This document shows, one piece after another, positions 17,864 through 26,240 of a stretch of DNA of 64,000 nt (its first letter is position 1; every line of letters starts with the position of its first letter). The stretch lies in contig CAYZMP010000001.1 of assembly GCA_964479585.1 (NCBI GenBank), positions 1-64,000 of the forward strand. The letters run 5' to 3'. The translations under genes were made by a program, and so were the position numbers. Source of the DNA: UBA6182 sp964479585 (GTDB taxonomy: Bacteria > Bacillota_I > Bacilli_A > Erysipelotrichales > Erysipelotrichaceae). Under the pieces are notes generated by a model. That model had not been told where the DNA came from. It saw only the letters and a list, made by a program, of their open reading frames with translations, and made no database searches.

Positions 17864-18988
17864 ATGAAACAAAATAATATGTTGGCGATGATCTTAGCAG
17901 GAGGAAGAGGGTCACGTCTACAGGAACTAACCGACAAAGTTGCAAAACCAGCTGTGTTTTTTGGTGGTAAGTATCGAATTATTGATTTTCCATTAAGTAA
18001 CTGTGCTAACTCAGGTATTCAAGTTGTTGGTGTATTAACACAATATGAATCTGTTCTGCTCAATTCATATGTTGCACAAGATGAGAAATGGGGCTTAGAT
18101 GCAAAAAATAGTGGTGTGTTTGTGTTACCTCCACGTGAAAAATCCGATGGATTTGGATTGTATCGCGGTACTGCCGATGCCATTACACAAAACATTGATT
18201 TTTTAGACCAATATAATCCAGAGTATGTGCTTATTTTATCAGGAGATCATATTTACAAAATGGATTATTCACAAATGCTCGACTATCATAAAGAAAACAA
18301 TGCGGATGTGACAATTGCTGTATTAGAAGTGACTTTAAAAGAAGCCACACGTTTTGGTATTATGAATACGGATGAAAATGACAAGATTTATGAATTTGAA
18401 GAAAAACCAGAACAACCAAAAAGTAACTTAGCTTCGATGGGAGTGTATATCTTTAATTGGAAAACACTTCGCAAAACATTAGTAGCCGATGCAAAAGATG
18501 AAAATTCTAGTCATGATTTTGGTAAAAACATAATTCCAACGTTGCTTGATGATGGGAAAAGATTGTTTGCTTATCGTTTTAAAGGGTATTGGAAAGATGT
18601 TGGAACCATTGATAGTCTGTGGGAATCTAACATGGATTTATTAAAGGAACGAAACAAACTTGGTTTGTTGGATTCGGACTGGAAAATTTACACCGAAGAT
18701 GTCGCAGCATCTCCACAAATCATTCAAGAAGAAGGTAGTGTAAAATCAAGCATTGTCAATCAAGGGTGTGTTATTAATGGCCATGTGGAAAACTCAGTGT
18801 TATTTACAAATGTCATTGTAAAAAAAGGTGCAATTATTAAAAACTCAGTGATCATGCCAAATAGTGTCATTGAAAGCAATGCTAAACTAGATAAAGTGTT
18901 AGTTGGACCCGGTGTAAGAATTTCTACCAATACTGTAATAAAAACAAAAAAAGGACAAGAAGTTAAACTTGTCTATAAGGATATGTAG
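17864..18988 (+). CDS. glgC: Glucose-1-phosphate adenylyltransferase, catalytic subunit
   Basis: Makes ADP-glucose from ATP and glucose-1-phosphate, the committed step of glycogen synthesis. 374 residues. The nucleotide motif LAGGRGSRLQELT is at 10-22. PAVFFGGKYRIIDFPLSNC and LSGDHIYKMDY are standard. The C-terminal left-handed beta-helix follows from about 280. AGGGGG precedes the ATG. It is first of glgC-glgD-glgA. In Firmicutes GlgC works with GlgD as a hetero-oligomer. Confidence 0.96.
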   Translation: MKQNNMLAMILAGGRGSRLQELTDKVAKPAVFFGGKYRIIDFPLSNCANSGIQVVGVLTQYESVLLNSYVAQDEKWGLDAKNSGVFVLPPREKSDGFGLYRGTADAITQNIDFLDQYNPEYVLILSGDHIYKMDYSQMLDYHKENNADVTIAVLEVTLKEATRFGIMNTDENDKIYEFEEKPEQPKSNLASMGVYIFNWKTLRKTLVADAKDENSSHDFGKNIIPTLLDDGKRLFAYRFKGYWKDVGTIDSLWESNMDLLKERNKLGLLDSDWKIYTEDVAASPQIIQEEGSVKSSIVNQGCVINGHVENSVLFTNVIVKKGAIIKNSVIMPNSVIESNAKLDKVLVGPGVRISTNTVIKTKKGQEVKLVYKDM

Positions 18989-18995
18989 GAGGGGC

Positions 18996-20114
18996 ATGAT
19001 GAAAGACGTATTAGGAATTATTAAATTTGAAGATGCTACTGTCGATGTTGCTGGTCTTGGTGAATATCGCCCAATTCCATCACTAACATTTTTAGGTAGG
19101 TATCGTTTGATTGATTTTATGATGTCAAACATGTCAAATTCAGGTATTAGTTACATACAAGTATATGTAAAAGAAAAGCCACGATCGGTGTATGAACATC
19201 TTGGATCAGGGCGTTCATTTAACATTAATTCAAAACATGGTAAACTTCGAGTTCATCATGGAGAAGAAACATTACAATCAGAAGCATACAACACGGATAT
19301 TCGCTCTTTTATTTCTAACCGGCAATTTATTGAAGAAGCGAAAAAAGAGTACGTACTTGTTGGTTCTAGTTATATGGTATACACGTTGGATTATAATGAT
19401 GTACTTGCTGAACATCAAAAATCTAACGCGGATATTACGGTTGTTTATAGTCCAGTAAAAAATGCCAATGAATCATTTTTTGGATGTGATACGTTGCGCA
19501 TTAATAAAAACAAGCGTGTTACCGGTATGGCAAAAAACCTAGGTAAGTACAAAACTAGAAATGTGTCTTTAGAAACATACCTTATGAAAAAATCAACATT
19601 TTTAAAACTATGTGATAATGGCTATAAAACAAGTTCGTTGTATTGGTTTAACAACATCATCCAAGATGAGTTGGAAAATTACAATGTGATGGCATATCGT
19701 CACAATGGATTAGTTTATCCAATTAACTCATTAGTGGAGTATCATCGGGCAAACTTAGAACTTACAAGTTACAACATGGGAAAAGCACTGTTTAACGATA
19801 AGTGGCCAATCATGACGCGTACAAGTGATTCTCCTCCAGTTAAATATGGAGAACATGCAATTGTATCCAATAGTGTTATTGCAAATGGGTGTAAGATCAA
19901 TGGGACTGTGATTAATAGTGTTTTAGGCCGTGGTGTCGTTGTGGAAAAAGGTGCAGTAGTTGTTAATTCCAATGTTTTACCAGGATCTAAAATTGGTAAA
20001 GGAATTCATTTAGACCATGTTATTGTCGACAAAAATGCAGTTGTAGAAAAAGTAAATGAACTTAAAGGAGCATTGGATGCACCAGTATATGTAAAACGTC
20101 GTGATCGAATTTAA
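18996..20114 (+). CDS. glgD: Glucose-1-phosphate adenylyltransferase, GlgD subunit
   Basis: A 372-residue GlgC paralogue. It keeps the fold (RPIPSLTFLGRYRLIDFMMSNMSNSGI and the C-terminal beta-helix) but lacks the AGGxGTRL nucleotide loop at the N-terminus. This fits the known non-catalytic modulatory partner of GlgC. TAGGAGGGG, overlapping the glgC stop, serves ATG 18996 or 18999. It lies directly between glgC and glgA. Confidence 0.93.
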   Translation: MMKDVLGIIKFEDATVDVAGLGEYRPIPSLTFLGRYRLIDFMMSNMSNSGISYIQVYVKEKPRSVYEHLGSGRSFNINSKHGKLRVHHGEETLQSEAYNTDIRSFISNRQFIEEAKKEYVLVGSSYMVYTLDYNDVLAEHQKSNADITVVYSPVKNANESFFGCDTLRINKNKRVTGMAKNLGKYKTRNVSLETYLMKKSTFLKLCDNGYKTSSLYWFNNIIQDELENYNVMAYRHNGLVYPINSLVEYHRANLELTSYNMGKALFNDKWPIMTRTSDSPPVKYGEHAIVSNSVIANGCKINGTVINSVLGRGVVVEKGAVVVNSNVLPGSKIGKGIHLDHVIVDKNAVVEKVNELKGALDAPVYVKRRDRI

Positions 20115-20126
20115 GGAGGACAGAAT

Positions 20127-21557
20127 ATGAAAAAAGTATATTTTGTAGCTTCAGAAGGATTACCCTTTATTAAAAGTGGTGGTTTAGCTGATGTAGTTGG
20201 ATCATTACCGCAAATATTAGTTCAAAAAGGATTGAAAGTAAAAGTTTTTTTACCACTTTATAAATCCATTGCTGAAAAATGGATGGATTCTATGAAGAAG
20301 GTATGCCACTTCGATTTGAATGTTGGTGTTATTAAAACGGTAGTTTCTGTGTTTAATATAGAGAAAGATGGTGTTGAGTATGTTTTTATTCAACATCAAG
20401 GCTATTTTGAACGTGAAGGACTATATGGTTATCCAGATGATGGGGAGCGATTTGCATTTTTCTCTCATGCTGTTTTAAAGACTTTTGAACAATGTGATGA
20501 TTTTCCAGATGTGCTTCATAGTCATGATTGGCATACAGGTGTAATTCCTGTATTAAGCAGGGTATATTATAAGCGTCAAAAGAAATATCAAGCCATTAAA
20601 CATGTGTATACCATTCATAATCTTGCCTATCAAGGCATCTTTCCAAGTGAAATGGTGTTTAGCTGTTTAGGACTTGATCAAGGTGTATTAAGTGATGGAT
20701 CTTTACGTTTTCATGATGGGATATCATTTATGAAAGCTGGGATATTGTATGCACATAAAGTAACAACGGTTTCTCCAAGTTATGCTCAAGAGATATTATC
20801 ACCAGCATATGGAGAAAAGATGGAAGAAGTGTTGCGTTTTAGACAATATGATTTAATTGGTATTTTAAATGGTATTGACACAAAAATGTGGAATCCAGCC
20901 ACCGATGAGCACTTGCATGTAAATTACGATCGTTCGACTTTAAAGGATAAAGTAAAAAATAAAACCGCCTTACAAAAAGAACTTGGATTGCGAGTGAGCA
21001 AAGATGTCTTTGTCATTGGTATGGTTTCTCGTTTAACGTGGCAAAAAGGTGTTCATTTAATTTTAGATAAAATGGCTGATGTGATGGGACTAGATTTGCA
21101 ATTGGTTGTTTTAGGCAATGGTGAAAGTTCAATGGAGTCTAGCTTGCGTTATTTTGAAGACAAGTACAATCGCAGAATGGTGTATTACAACGGTTATAAT
21201 GAAGCATTAGCTCATCGAATTTATGCAGGTGTTGATTGCTTTTTAATGCCTTCGCTTTTTGAACCTTGTGGTATCGCTCAATTAATTTCGATGCGCTATG
21301 GAACGCTTCCGTTAGTTAGAGAAACAGGAGGACTAAAAGATACTGTAATACCATACAATCAATTCGAAGATATTGGAACAGGATTCACCTTTAGTCAGTT
21401 TAACTCAGAAGACTTCTATCACGTTTTACGATTAGCAACTTTCTTGTATTATTTACACCCAAACGAATACAAAAAGATGATGAACAATGCAATGAAAAAA
21501 GATGTGAGTTGGGAAAATTCAGCACAACAATACTTAGAAGTATACAATAGTGTATAA
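20127..21557 (+). CDS. glgA: Glycogen synthase (ADP-glucose), GT5
   Basis: Adds glucose from ADP-glucose to growing alpha-1,4 chains. 476 residues. The KSGGLADVVGSLP motif at 16-28 is the ADP-glucose loop; HSHDWHTG and the C-terminal PSLFEPCGIAQL retain the GT-B catalytic Glu and binding loops. AAGGAGG precedes the ATG. Last of the glgCDA operon. Cytoplasmic. Confidence 0.97.
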   Translation: MKKVYFVASEGLPFIKSGGLADVVGSLPQILVQKGLKVKVFLPLYKSIAEKWMDSMKKVCHFDLNVGVIKTVVSVFNIEKDGVEYVFIQHQGYFEREGLYGYPDDGERFAFFSHAVLKTFEQCDDFPDVLHSHDWHTGVIPVLSRVYYKRQKKYQAIKHVYTIHNLAYQGIFPSEMVFSCLGLDQGVLSDGSLRFHDGISFMKAGILYAHKVTTVSPSYAQEILSPAYGEKMEEVLRFRQYDLIGILNGIDTKMWNPATDEHLHVNYDRSTLKDKVKNKTALQKELGLRVSKDVFVIGMVSRLTWQKGVHLILDKMADVMGLDLQLVVLGNGESSMESSLRYFEDKYNRRMVYYNGYNEALAHRIYAGVDCFLMPSLFEPCGIAQLISMRYGTLPLVRETGGLKDTVIPYNQFEDIGTGFTFSQFNSEDFYHVLRLATFLYYLHPNEYKKMMNNAMKKDVSWENSAQQYLEVYNSV

Positions 21558-21561
21558 CCAT

Positions 21562-21589
21562 AAATCTGCCTTGAATAGGGCAGATTTTT
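21562..21589 (+). terminator. Terminator of glgCDA
   Basis: A 9-bp stem (21562-21570 with 21579-21587), an 8-base loop and a T tail. Confidence 0.85.
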
Positions 21590-21633
21590 CTGTTAAGATT
21601 TTGTGAAAAAATAAACATTAAGCGGTGATTACA

Positions 21634-21662
21634 TTGTAAAGGAATGCATAAAATGATATAAT
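21634..21662 (+). promoter_or_regulatory. Strong promoter of pgk-tpiA-eno
   Basis: TTGTAA (21634-21639), 17 bases, and TGA-TATAAT (21654-21662), a consensus extended -10. Confidence 0.75.
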
Positions 21663-21687
21663 TCTAATGCTTAGGAGGAAGTTACTG

Positions 21688-22887
21688 ATGAAAAAAATGA
21701 CAGTAAAAGATTTAGATGTTCAGCACAAAAAAGTCTTAGTTCGTGTTGATTTTAATGTGCCTATAAAAGATGGTGTGATTGGTGATGACAATCGTATTCT
21801 TGCGGCGTTACCAACCATCAATTATTTACTTGAACAAAACGCTCGTGTTATTTTATTTTCTCATTTAGGGAAAGTTGATCACAAAGACCCTGAAAAGACT
21901 GAGAAAGATAAAGCAAAAAACAACATGGCTCCTGTTGCGGCTCGCTTAGCTGAATTAGTAGATGCAAAAGTAGAGTTTGTCGATCAAACAAGAGGATCAA
22001 AATTAGAAGAAGCAGTTAACGCCATGCAAGATGGTGAGATCGTTGTTATGCAAAACACTCGTTATGAAAAAGGTGAGAGTAAAAACGATCCAGAGCTTTC
22101 AAAATATTGGGCTAACCTTGCGGATTGCTTTGTCTCTGATGCCTTTGGTTCAGCGCATCGTGCGCATGCTAGTACCGTTGGTGTCGCTGAAATATTACCA
22201 AATGCACTTGGCTTTTTAGTTGAAAAAGAAGTAACAGCATTAGCCTCTGCAGTGTATGAACCAAAACGTCCAATGGTGGCGATTATTGGTGGTGCAAAAG
22301 TTTCTGATAAAATTGCCGTTGTAGAGAATTTATTAAACATTGCCGATAAAGTATTAGTTGGTGGCGGTATGGCATACACATTCTTTAAAGCAATGGGATA
22401 TGAAGTAGGGAAATCACTACTTGAGGAAGATCGTGTTGAACTAGCAAAAGAGTTTATTGCTCGTGCAGGTGAAAAACTAGTGTTACCAATTGACAATGTA
22501 GTGGCAGATAATTTTGCGGCAGATGCAAACACAAAAGTTGTCGATAATAAAAACATCCCAAGTGATTACATGGGGTTAGACATTGGTCCAGAAACAATAG
22601 AACTATTTAAAAAGCAACTTCAAGGTGCTAAAACAGTAGTTTGGAATGGTCCAATGGGTGTATTTGAAATGGAACCTTTTGCGAAAGGTACATTGGAAGT
22701 TTGTCGTGCAATCTCAGAACTAGAAGATGCCAACACCGTTATCGGTGGTGGAGATAGTGCTGCTGCTGCGATTCAATTAGGATTTAAAGATAAGTTTACA
22801 CACATCTCTACAGGTGGTGGAGCATCCTTAGAATTTATGGAAGGTAAAGCATTGCCTGGAATAGAAGTAATTACAAACAAGGAGTAG
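21688..22887 (+). CDS. pgk: Phosphoglycerate kinase
   Basis: Makes ATP from 1,3-bisphosphoglycerate in glycolysis. 399 residues. VLVRVDFNVPIKDG near 18-31 and the C-terminal nucleotide loop IGGGDSAAAA are diagnostic. Start ATG 21688 follows TAGGAGG; an upstream in-frame ATG (21667) overlaps that site and is unlikely. First gene of the operon with tpiA (gap 5) and eno. Confidence 0.98.
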   Translation: MKKMTVKDLDVQHKKVLVRVDFNVPIKDGVIGDDNRILAALPTINYLLEQNARVILFSHLGKVDHKDPEKTEKDKAKNNMAPVAARLAELVDAKVEFVDQTRGSKLEEAVNAMQDGEIVVMQNTRYEKGESKNDPELSKYWANLADCFVSDAFGSAHRAHASTVGVAEILPNALGFLVEKEVTALASAVYEPKRPMVAIIGGAKVSDKIAVVENLLNIADKVLVGGGMAYTFFKAMGYEVGKSLLEEDRVELAKEFIARAGEKLVLPIDNVVADNFAADANTKVVDNKNIPSDYMGLDIGPETIELFKKQLQGAKTVVWNGPMGVFEMEPFAKGTLEVCRAISELEDANTVIGGGDSAAAAIQLGFKDKFTHISTGGGASLEFMEGKALPGIEVITNKE

Positions 22888-22892
22888 ATACG

Positions 22893-23636
22893 ATGAGAAA
22901 ACCAATTATATTTGGAAACTGGAAAATGAATAAAACCATTCATGAAGCATCTTTGTTTTTTGATGGTGTTAAAGGAAATTTACACGACAAAGCCGATTTT
23001 GGTGTTGCAGTACCATTTACATGCTTAGCACAATCAGCGCTTATGGCAGATGATTGTTTGGTTGCGGCACAAAATGTACATTTTGAACCAAAAGGAGCAT
23101 TTACAGGAGAAATCTCAATTGAAATGTTACAAGAGTTAAACGTACAATGGGTAATTTTAGGTCACTCAGAGCGTCGTGCTTATTTTAATGAAACAGATGA
23201 AACTGTAAATAAAAAAGTTAAAGCAGTTTTAGAGGCAAACATGTTCCCTATTGTGTGTGTTGGTGAAACATTGGATGAATTTGAAGCTGGACGTACTAAA
23301 GAAGTAGTTCAAAACTCTGTTGCAAAGTCACTTGAAGGATTAAGCAAAGAACAAATGAGTCGTGTAGTTATTGCTTATGAACCTGTATGGGCTATTGGTA
23401 CAGGTAAAAATGCAACACAAGAAATTGCTCAAGCAACATGCAAACTTGTTCGTGAACAAGTAGCATTGATGGTTGGACAAGAAACAGCTGATAAAGTACG
23501 TATTCAATATGGTGGATCTGTTAAGCCAGATAACATTGCACAGTACATGTCAGAACCAGACATTGATGGAGCACTTATTGGGGGAGCTTCATTAAAACCA
23601 GAATCATTTATTGAAATCGCAGAAGCGATTAAGTAA
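22893..23636 (+). CDS. tpiA: Triosephosphate isomerase
   Basis: Interconverts dihydroxyacetone phosphate and glyceraldehyde-3-phosphate. 247 residues. Lys in GNWKMNKT, His in LGHSERR, the catalytic Glu in AYEPVWAIGTG and the phosphate loop YGGSVKPDN are all present. AAGGAG precedes the ATG. Middle gene of pgk-tpiA-eno. Confidence 0.98.
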   Translation: MRKPIIFGNWKMNKTIHEASLFFDGVKGNLHDKADFGVAVPFTCLAQSALMADDCLVAAQNVHFEPKGAFTGEISIEMLQELNVQWVILGHSERRAYFNETDETVNKKVKAVLEANMFPIVCVGETLDEFEAGRTKEVVQNSVAKSLEGLSKEQMSRVVIAYEPVWAIGTGKNATQEIAQATCKLVREQVALMVGQETADKVRIQYGGSVKPDNIAQYMSEPDIDGALIGGASLKPESFIEIAEAIK

Positions 23637-23669
23637 AATATAAAAGGAAACTTAGAAGGAGGCTAAATG

Positions 23670-24962
23670 ATGCCAATTATTATTGATGTATACGCACGTG
23701 AAGTGATGGACTCTCGTGGAAACCCTACAATTGAAGTTGAAGTAGTTACTGATTCAGGAGCTTTTGGACGCGCTATTGTTCCAAGTGGTGCTTCTACAGG
23801 TGAAAGAGAAGCACTTGAACTACGTGATGGTGATAAAGACCGTTTCTTAGGAAAAGGTGTTGAGCAAGCAGTAGAAAATGTAAATGAGATTATTGCCGAT
23901 GCGATTATTGGTATGGATGTACGTGATCAAAACTTAATTGACCACCTAATGATTGAATTGGATGGTACACCTGATAAATCTAAATTAGGTGCTAATGCTA
24001 TTTTAGGAGTTTCTATGGCTACAGCATATGCTGCTGCGGATTTCTATGGTATGCCATTATACAAATATCTTGGTGGATTTAATGCAAAAGCATTACCAGT
24101 ACCAATGATGAATGTCATTAATGGTGGATCTCATGCAGATTCTTCAGTAGACTTCCAAGAATTTATGATTATGCCTGTTGGTGCTCCAACATTAAAAGAA
24201 GCAGTTCGTTGGGGAGCTGAAGTATTCCATGCACTTAAAAAAGTATTAAAAGCAAAAGGACACATTACCGCTGTTGGTGATGAAGGTGGATTTGCTCCAA
24301 ACTTAAGCTCTAATGAAGAACCACTAGAAGTTATCATGGAAGCTATTAAAGCTGCAGGTTATAAACCTGGTGAAGAAATTGCACTTGCAATGGATGTTGC
24401 CGCAAGTGAGTTTTATGATGTTGAAAAAAATGTTTATGTATGGAAAAAATCAGGTGGAGCTGTTAAGACTACGGATGAAATGATTGACTTCTACGAAGAA
24501 CTTATTAAGAAGTACCCAATTGTTTCTTTAGAAGATGGACTTGGAGAAAGAGACTGGGACGGTTGGAAAAAATTAACGGATCGTCTTGGAGATAAAATCC
24601 AAATCGTTGGTGATGACTTGTTTGTTACTAATCCAAAAATCTTAAAAGAAGGTATCGACAAAGGTATCGGAAACTCAATTTTAATTAAAGTTAACCAAAT
24701 CGGTACTTTAACAGAAACATTTGATGCAATGGAAATGGCTCGTAAAGCTGGATATACATCTGTAGTATCTCACCGTTCTGGTGAAACTGAAGATGTTACG
24801 ATTGCAGATATTGCAGTAGCATTCAATGCTGGACAAATTAAAACAGGATCACTTAGCCGTACAGATCGTTTGGCTAAATACAACCAATTGATTCGTATTG
24901 AAGATGAACTTGGTGATATTGCACTTTTCCCAGGAAAAGACACATTCACAAACATTAAATAA
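23670..24962 (+). CDS. eno: Enolase
   Basis: Converts 2-phosphoglycerate to phosphoenolpyruvate. 430 residues. DVYAREVMDSRGNPT at the N-terminus, GDEGGFAP, SLEDGL and KVNQIGTLTE are all conserved, including the Mg ligands. Two ATGs stand in tandem; 23670 is better spaced (7 bases) from AAGGAGG than 23667 (4 bases) and gives the usual MPII start. A phosphoglycerate mutase gene, often found between tpiA and eno, is absent here. Confidence 0.98.
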   Translation: MPIIIDVYAREVMDSRGNPTIEVEVVTDSGAFGRAIVPSGASTGEREALELRDGDKDRFLGKGVEQAVENVNEIIADAIIGMDVRDQNLIDHLMIELDGTPDKSKLGANAILGVSMATAYAAADFYGMPLYKYLGGFNAKALPVPMMNVINGGSHADSSVDFQEFMIMPVGAPTLKEAVRWGAEVFHALKKVLKAKGHITAVGDEGGFAPNLSSNEEPLEVIMEAIKAAGYKPGEEIALAMDVAASEFYDVEKNVYVWKKSGGAVKTTDEMIDFYEELIKKYPIVSLEDGLGERDWDGWKKLTDRLGDKIQIVGDDLFVTNPKILKEGIDKGIGNSILIKVNQIGTLTETFDAMEMARKAGYTSVVSHRSGETEDVTIADIAVAFNAGQIKTGSLSRTDRLAKYNQLIRIEDELGDIALFPGKDTFTNIK

Positions 24963-24970
24963 TTCGTTAT

Positions 24971-25000
24971 ACTAAGGGAAGAGAAATCTTCCCTTTAGTT
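24971..25000 (+). terminator. Hairpin after eno
   Basis: A 9-bp core (AAGGGAAGA with TCTTCCCTT) closed by GAAA, extended by ACT/AGT across a bulged T. The T tract is interrupted, so partial readthrough into the transporter gene is possible. Confidence 0.6.
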
Positions 25001-25019
25001 TATACTAGTAGAAAGAAGC

Positions 25020-25910
25020 ATGATGAAATCAAACTCAACACGTGTCCTTCAAGCGTTTTTTGTAACGTTTTTATGGTCAACATCATGGATATTAATTAAA
25101 TTAACCATTACGAACATTTCACCACTTTACTTTGCAGGGTTACGTTATTTAATAGGTTTTATCGTTTTAGCTATTGTTGTACTTATTCAAAAAAAAGTTG
25201 AAAAACTATCATTGCATTCTTTTTTATGGATTAGTGTTTATGGTGTCATCATGATAACACTAACGCAAGGCTCTCAGTTTATAGCTCTTTCTATTTTGCC
25301 AACGATTATGGTTTCACTCGCTTTAAATGCAACACCAATTGTTGTGGCGATTGTGGGGTATTTTTTATTAAAAGAAAGACTTATTGGTTATCAAAAGCTT
25401 GGAGTACTATTATACAGTGTTGGTGTTTTGATGTATTTTTATCCTTTTCAAAAAATAAATGGCATCGCAATAGGACTGCTTGTCGCATTACTAGCCATTG
25501 TATTTAATGCTAGTTCTACGTTAGTTGGAAGAATAATCAATCAAAAAAGACTCACTAACTCTACATTTTTAACAATGATATCAATGGGTGTTGGTAGTGT
25601 GTTGTTATTAATGATTGCAAGTCAAGTAGAAACTTTTCCAACACTGGATGGTTTAAATGTCCTTACCTTACTATGGTTAGGAGTAGTAAATACTGCACTA
25701 GCTTTTACACTATGGAACCATGCTCTTGAAAAAATCACAGCAACTTCTGCTAGTCTGATTAATTCAACTATGTTAATTCAAATTGCTTTGCTATCTTGGG
25801 TTTTTTTATCAGAAGCTTTAAACCTTCGACAAATCATCGCAGTTTTGATTGTCTTTGGTGGTGTTATGATGGTTCAAGTCTTTAAAAAACAAGGGCAAAC
25901 ACAAACATAA
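25020..25910 (+). CDS. EamA-family (drug/metabolite) transporter
   Basis: 296 residues with about ten membrane helices in two EamA repeats. The first repeat begins FFVTFLWSTSWILIKLTI and contains GLRYLIGF; the second ends with FLSEALNLRQIIAVLIVFGGV. It probably exports a small metabolite; no substrate can be read. The SD is weak (AGAAAG) and tandem ATGs at 25020 and 25023 are possible starts. No obvious promoter, so expression may depend on readthrough from eno. Confidence 0.85.
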   Translation: MMKSNSTRVLQAFFVTFLWSTSWILIKLTITNISPLYFAGLRYLIGFIVLAIVVLIQKKVEKLSLHSFLWISVYGVIMITLTQGSQFIALSILPTIMVSLALNATPIVVAIVGYFLLKERLIGYQKLGVLLYSVGVLMYFYPFQKINGIAIGLLVALLAIVFNASSTLVGRIINQKRLTNSTFLTMISMGVGSVLLLMIASQVETFPTLDGLNVLTLLWLGVVNTALAFTLWNHALEKITATSASLINSTMLIQIALLSWVFLSEALNLRQIIAVLIVFGGVMMVQVFKKQGQTQT

Positions 25911-25928
25911 AACTGTGTATTACTCTGT

Positions 25929-25957
25929 TTGCATTTCGTCTATTGATTTGATACAAT
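25929..25957 (+). promoter_or_regulatory. Promoter of secG-rnr-smpB
   Basis: TTGCAT (25929-25934), 17 bases, and TGA-TACAAT (25949-25957). Confidence 0.65.
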
Positions 25958-25985
25958 AATGAAGCAATTAAGGATGGTAGATATT

Positions 25986-26210
25986 ATGCTATTAGATGTG
26001 CTATTAATGATTGTAGCAGCCTCGATAATTATTTTGGCTCTACTACAAAGTGGAAAATCAGAAGGAATCAGTAGTGCCTTTACTGGAAGTGGGGGCTTAA
26101 ACCTGTTTGCTAACACCAAGGAAAGAGGTCCTGAAAAGATCATTGCCAACTTGACAATGGTTATGGGTATACTTTTCTTTGTGCTTGTAATTATTATCCG
26201 CATTGTATAG
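25986..26210 (+). CDS. secG: Preprotein translocase subunit SecG
   Basis: 74 residues, two membrane helices (about 2-19 and 50-72) around a polar loop. LLQSGKSEGISSAFTGSGG is the SecG core. It assists SecYE in protein export. I chose ATG 25986, which gives the normal short N-terminus and has AAGGA 11 bases upstream; in-frame ATG 25974 would add four residues. rnr and smpB follow, the usual Firmicute order. Confidence 0.93.
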   Translation: MLLDVLLMIVAASIIILALLQSGKSEGISSAFTGSGGLNLFANTKERGPEKIIANLTMVMGILFFVLVIIIRIV

Positions 26211-26227
26211 GCCATAGGCCTTTTTTT
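26209..26227 (+). terminator. Short terminator/attenuator overlapping the secG stop
   Basis: AGGCC-ATA-GGCCT (26209-26221) followed by Ts to 26227. The stem is short, so rnr is likely reached by readthrough. Confidence 0.55.
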
Positions 26228-26240
26228 GTAGGAGAAAAAC

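Noticed and set aside
22062..22556. Reverse-strand open frame of 164 codons inside pgk
   Set aside because: Fully inside a conserved gene, a shadow of its codon bias.
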